Below are positions 61,706 to 64,000 of a DNA stretch of 64,000 bases, piece by piece. The notes beneath the pieces are model-generated. The model did not search any database and was not told where the DNA came from. It saw only the letters and a list, made by a program, of their open reading frames with translations. A program made the position numbers and the translations under genes. The stretch's first letter is position 1; each line of letters begins with the position of its first letter. Where the stretch lies: NCBI RefSeq assembly GCF_000218485.1, contig NZ_AFPB01000086.1, forward strand, positions 1-64,000, written 5' to 3'. Origin of the DNA: Aquimarina agarivorans. Lineage in GTDB: Bacteria; Bacteroidota; Bacteroidia; Flavobacteriales; Flavobacteriaceae.

Positions 61706-62493
61706 TTGTATTTATTCTTATAGATTCCATTATCGCAAAATGTGGATTTCTGAGTAGCTATCAATTTCTGTAAATTTTCATTCTCTTTTAGTTTATTTCT
61801 AGGCTTTTCCTTATGCCAAATATGAAAAACAATACCACTATATTTAATCCTTTTTCCTAGACAACCGCTATTCAACAAACGTATAGCGAGTTCTGAATCC
61901 TCTTTACCCCACCCTTCAAAATCTTCATTATAACCATTTACTTTTATAAAATCACTTCTAAAAAAAGACAAATTGCATCCTCTTAGCTTTTTAGAAAGCT
62001 GATCATTTCCTTTAAATAAATTAGCTAGAAAAGGAATTCTAATAGCCCGAGCCCTCTTTTTGATACCTTTTGAAAAAAAATTAAAATTTATTTTCGATTT
62101 TTTAAATAACTCTATCAAATAAAACTGTTGAATATTTACTCTACTCCCAAACAGAAAATGACCAGGTAGAGCTAATCTTTTATGATCTTTAATAAAATCC
62201 TTATGTAAAATACAGTCTCCATCAACTTCTATAATGTAGTCTACTTTAGTTGCAGTAATTGCCTTATTTAAAATTTTTGATTTTCTAAAGCCTTTATCTT
62301 CTTGCCATACATGTTTAACATTTAATAGACTTAGATTTCTAAAATCTTCAATCAATTCTCTCGTTTTTTTTGAAGATCCATCATCAGCAATTAAAATCTC
62401 ATCTGGAAATACACTTTGATTGAGAACACTTTTAAGAACTAAGTTTAAAGCTTCTGGCCAATTGTATGTGGAAATTAGTAAGGCAGTTTTCAA
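61702..62493 (-). CDS. glycosyltransferase family 2
   Basis: A 263-residue GT-A fold enzyme. N-terminal ISTYNWPEALNLVLKS, then ILIADDGSSKKT, the DxD-type VDGDCILH, and a C-terminal RGCNLSFFRSDF, GWGKEDSEL and HIWH. This is the second domain typical of chondroitin polymerase-like/GT2 enzymes of surface glycans. It uses a nucleotide sugar at the inner membrane face. It is 59 bp downstream of the GT4 gene on the same strand. A related partial gene at the window edge shares its RGCN / GWGKEDxE pattern. Confidence 0.88.
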   Translation of the reverse strand: MKTALLISTYNWPEALNLVLKSVLNQSVFPDEILIADDGSSKKTRELIEDFRNLSLLNVKHVWQEDKGFRKSKILNKAITATKVDYIIEVDGDCILHKDFIKDHKRLALPGHFLFGSRVNIQQFYLIELFKKSKINFNFFSKGIKKRARAIRIPFLANLFKGNDQLSKKLRGCNLSFFRSDFIKVNGYNEDFEGWGKEDSELAIRLLNSGCLGKRIKYSGIVFHIWHKEKPRNKLKENENLQKLIATQKSTFCDNGIYKNKYN

Positions 62494-62552
62494 AGTTTTG
62501 TATTAATATTTAATAAATCATAATAATTTTTGCAGTACTTTTATTATTAAAT

Positions 62553-63662
62553 TTAATAATTCACCTCTTTATAATATTCTGCAATTAATTGGCTCGTTAT
62601 TTTCTCAATTGTAAATTTGTTATTTAAAGTTATTTTTGCAGCGTCTGCCAATTTTACTCCAAGATTTTCAACTTTTAAAACTTCTACTATTTTTTTTGCT
62701 AGCTCTTTATAATCTTTTACATCTACAAGCAAACCATTAAAATTATCTTCAATACATTCTTTTAAAACACCTACTTTTGTTGAAATGACTGGTGTTCTGT
62801 AAAAAAAGGCTTCTAGAGCAGCTGTAGGACCTCCCTCCCTTTCAGAACTAATTACAAAAACATCAAAGTATTGTATATGCAAATATCCTTGATCTATAAA
62901 GTTTGTAAAAACAACATAATTCTCAATTTTTAGTTCGCGAATACTATTTTTTAAATCTTCAGTTAGATCTGAAAATTCACCTATCTGAATTAATTTAAAA
63001 TTTTTAAAATTTAAACTATGAACTATAAATGATATCGCTTTTAAAAGAGTTATTAAATCTTTCGCTGAAGTATGATTTGCTATGTTACCAATAATCTTAT
63101 CCTCAACATTTATATTATAAAGTTTTCTAATATCTTGAGGGTGAACATTACTTAACCTATTTTGATTAATTGAGTCGTAAATAACATTCAATTTATAATG
63201 ATTTTTTTTCCAAATTACATTTTTAGACATTTCACTTTTTACAAAATTTGAAACACAAATTATAGATTTTATATTTTTATAATTATACTTGAGAATACTT
63301 AAAAAACTCATGCTTCTACCCATACCCTTTTTTGAAAAAACAGCTTGAGTTTTTAACCTATATAATATATCCGAAATCACAAATACTGTAACAGCGTTAT
63401 TAGTATGCAAATGAATTAAATCTGGTCGCTCTTCGTTTACTATTTTCTTTAGAAATTTATAATTTACAAATTTATTTAATTTGGTTTCTTTTGCCTTAAT
63501 AAAATCTATTTTATTTACCTCACAATAGGTATAAAGAGGTGAATCTTTCACTCCAAAAACTACATTTTCAATCTCATTTTTTTCTAATTCTGGTATTATA
63601 TCGACCAATTGTTGTTCATTCCCCCCCCAAGACTTTGCTCCACTAATATGTAATATTTTCAT
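62553..63662 (-). CDS. glycosyltransferase family 4
   Basis: 369 residues from ATG 63662, beginning MKILHISGAKSWGGNEQQLVDI (typical GT4 start; a TTG 12 codons upstream is unlikely). Two Rossmann halves follow, with the donor-binding ISSEREGGPTAALEAFFYRTPVISTKVG near 285-315 carrying the E-x7-E pattern. It transfers sugar from an NDP-sugar to a surface glycan. It lies 38 bp after the partial GT2 gene. Confidence 0.88.
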   Translation of the reverse strand: MKILHISGAKSWGGNEQQLVDIIPELEKNEIENVVFGVKDSPLYTYCEVNKIDFIKAKETKLNKFVNYKFLKKIVNEERPDLIHLHTNNAVTVFVISDILYRLKTQAVFSKKGMGRSMSFLSILKYNYKNIKSIICVSNFVKSEMSKNVIWKKNHYKLNVIYDSINQNRLSNVHPQDIRKLYNINVEDKIIGNIANHTSAKDLITLLKAISFIVHSLNFKNFKLIQIGEFSDLTEDLKNSIRELKIENYVVFTNFIDQGYLHIQYFDVFVISSEREGGPTAALEAFFYRTPVISTKVGVLKECIEDNFNGLLVDVKDYKELAKKIVEVLKVENLGVKLADAAKITLNNKFTIEKITSQLIAEYYKEVNY

Positions 63663-63700
63663 ATTTAAATTAATTAAATTCAAAAGCGTTAGCTTCAAAT

Positions 63701-64000
63701 TTATTTACCAATTACACTATTTTTTGCTTTAAAATCATCTGATTTTATACTTTGTTTAAAAAGAAATTCATTTCTTTCTAAGTTTTTTAAATCTCGCATC
63801 TCATGTTTCAAATGATAAGCTATTGCTCCAAACTTTAAACTTTTTCTTTTCACTCCGTATTTATTTAGCCTTAATGAAAATTCGTCATCTTCTTTTCCCC
63901 ACCCTACAATATTTTCATTATAACCATTTATTGATTTTGCATCCTGTAACCAATAACTCATATTACATCCTCTAATCGGAGTTTTTACTAATTTATTTAC
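63701..64000 (-). CDS. glycosyltransferase family 2, partial (C-terminal end; cut by window edge)
   Basis: The frame is open to the window edge; the ATG at 63961 is internal, because the codons before it read KTPIRGCN. The visible part has RGCNMSYWLQD, SINGYNENIVGWGKEDDEF and HLKHEMRDL, matching the second half of the GT2 enzyme at 61702-62493. The N-terminal nucleotide-sugar domain is outside the window. It heads the visible part of a glycan operon. Confidence 0.8.
   Translation of the reverse strand, partial: VNKLVKTPIRGCNMSYWLQDAKSINGYNENIVGWGKEDDEFSLRLNKYGVKRKSLKFGAIAYHLKHEMRDLKNLERNEFLFKQSIKSDDFKAKNSVIGK

Overview
The window is AT-rich chromosomal DNA from a member of the Bacteroidota, almost certainly a marine Flavobacteriaceae. 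The evidence is the gene content: a LptD-like outer-membrane assembly protein, a TonB-dependent receptor, DUF4251 and carboxypeptidase-regulatory-like domain proteins, an OxyR of the flavobacterial type, and remains of a KR2-like sodium-pumping rhodopsin beside a Blh carotenoid-cleaving enzyme. TAnnTTTG-like promoter boxes and A/T-flanked hairpin terminators fit the same group. I found no tRNA, rRNA, CRISPR array, prophage or intact insertion sequence.

Layout. 1-8.4 kb is accessory: a zinc-ribbon metallopeptidase, decayed gene fragments, and one large defence-type gene (SIR2 domain, STAND-like P-loop NTPase, TPR-like repeats, cold-shock-like C-terminus). The same short sequence blocks occur in the same order on both sides of that gene. 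After it come a DUF4251 lipoprotein, a small beta-sandwich protein and a trypsin-like protease that looks frameshifted. 8.8-22.4 kb is housekeeping: a cysteine synthase-like enzyme, oligopeptidase B, YbaB/EbfC, DUF1853, a class A penicillin-binding protein with a -1 shift at an A7 run, RdgB, OxyR, an rRNA-type methyltransferase, a ZIP transporter and a peroxiredoxin-like protein. 22.8-28.1 kb is one minus-strand operon: MlaD, a membrane Fe-S protein, two HdrB/LutA-like Fe-S proteins (one frameshifted) and SerB. 28.4-34.3 kb holds an amidase, LptD, ProC and a coiled-coil membrane protein.

34.6-43.2 kb is a nitrogen assimilation block: gltBD faces a P-II/Amt/P-II cluster across a 460-bp promoter region. 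43.5-46.7 kb holds a DUF2254 protein, an intact blh, and the rhodopsin pseudogene, which has two nonsense codons and one frameshift but still shows the N-D-Q sodium-pump motif and the retinal lysine. 47-51.5 kb pairs a TonB-dependent receptor with a histidine kinase carrying a YfiR-like sensor. 51.6-59.4 kb has an ABC-F ATPase (frameshifted near its end), a lipoprotein gene with an internal TGA, a prohibitin-like protein, a VWA protein, FabG and an MBL-fold hydrolase. From 59.6 kb come a conserved protein of unknown function and then the start of a surface-glycan locus (DUF1919 and glycosyltransferases) that runs off the right edge.

Two things stand out. The SIR2-NTPase-TPR-cold-shock protein is the best candidate for an under-described immune system. 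The window also carries an unusual number of coding lesions. Some are +/-1 changes in homopolymers (penicillin-binding protein, ABC-F) and may be assembly errors or slippage sites. Others are substitutions to stop codons (rhodopsin, lipoprotein) and look like real gene decay.
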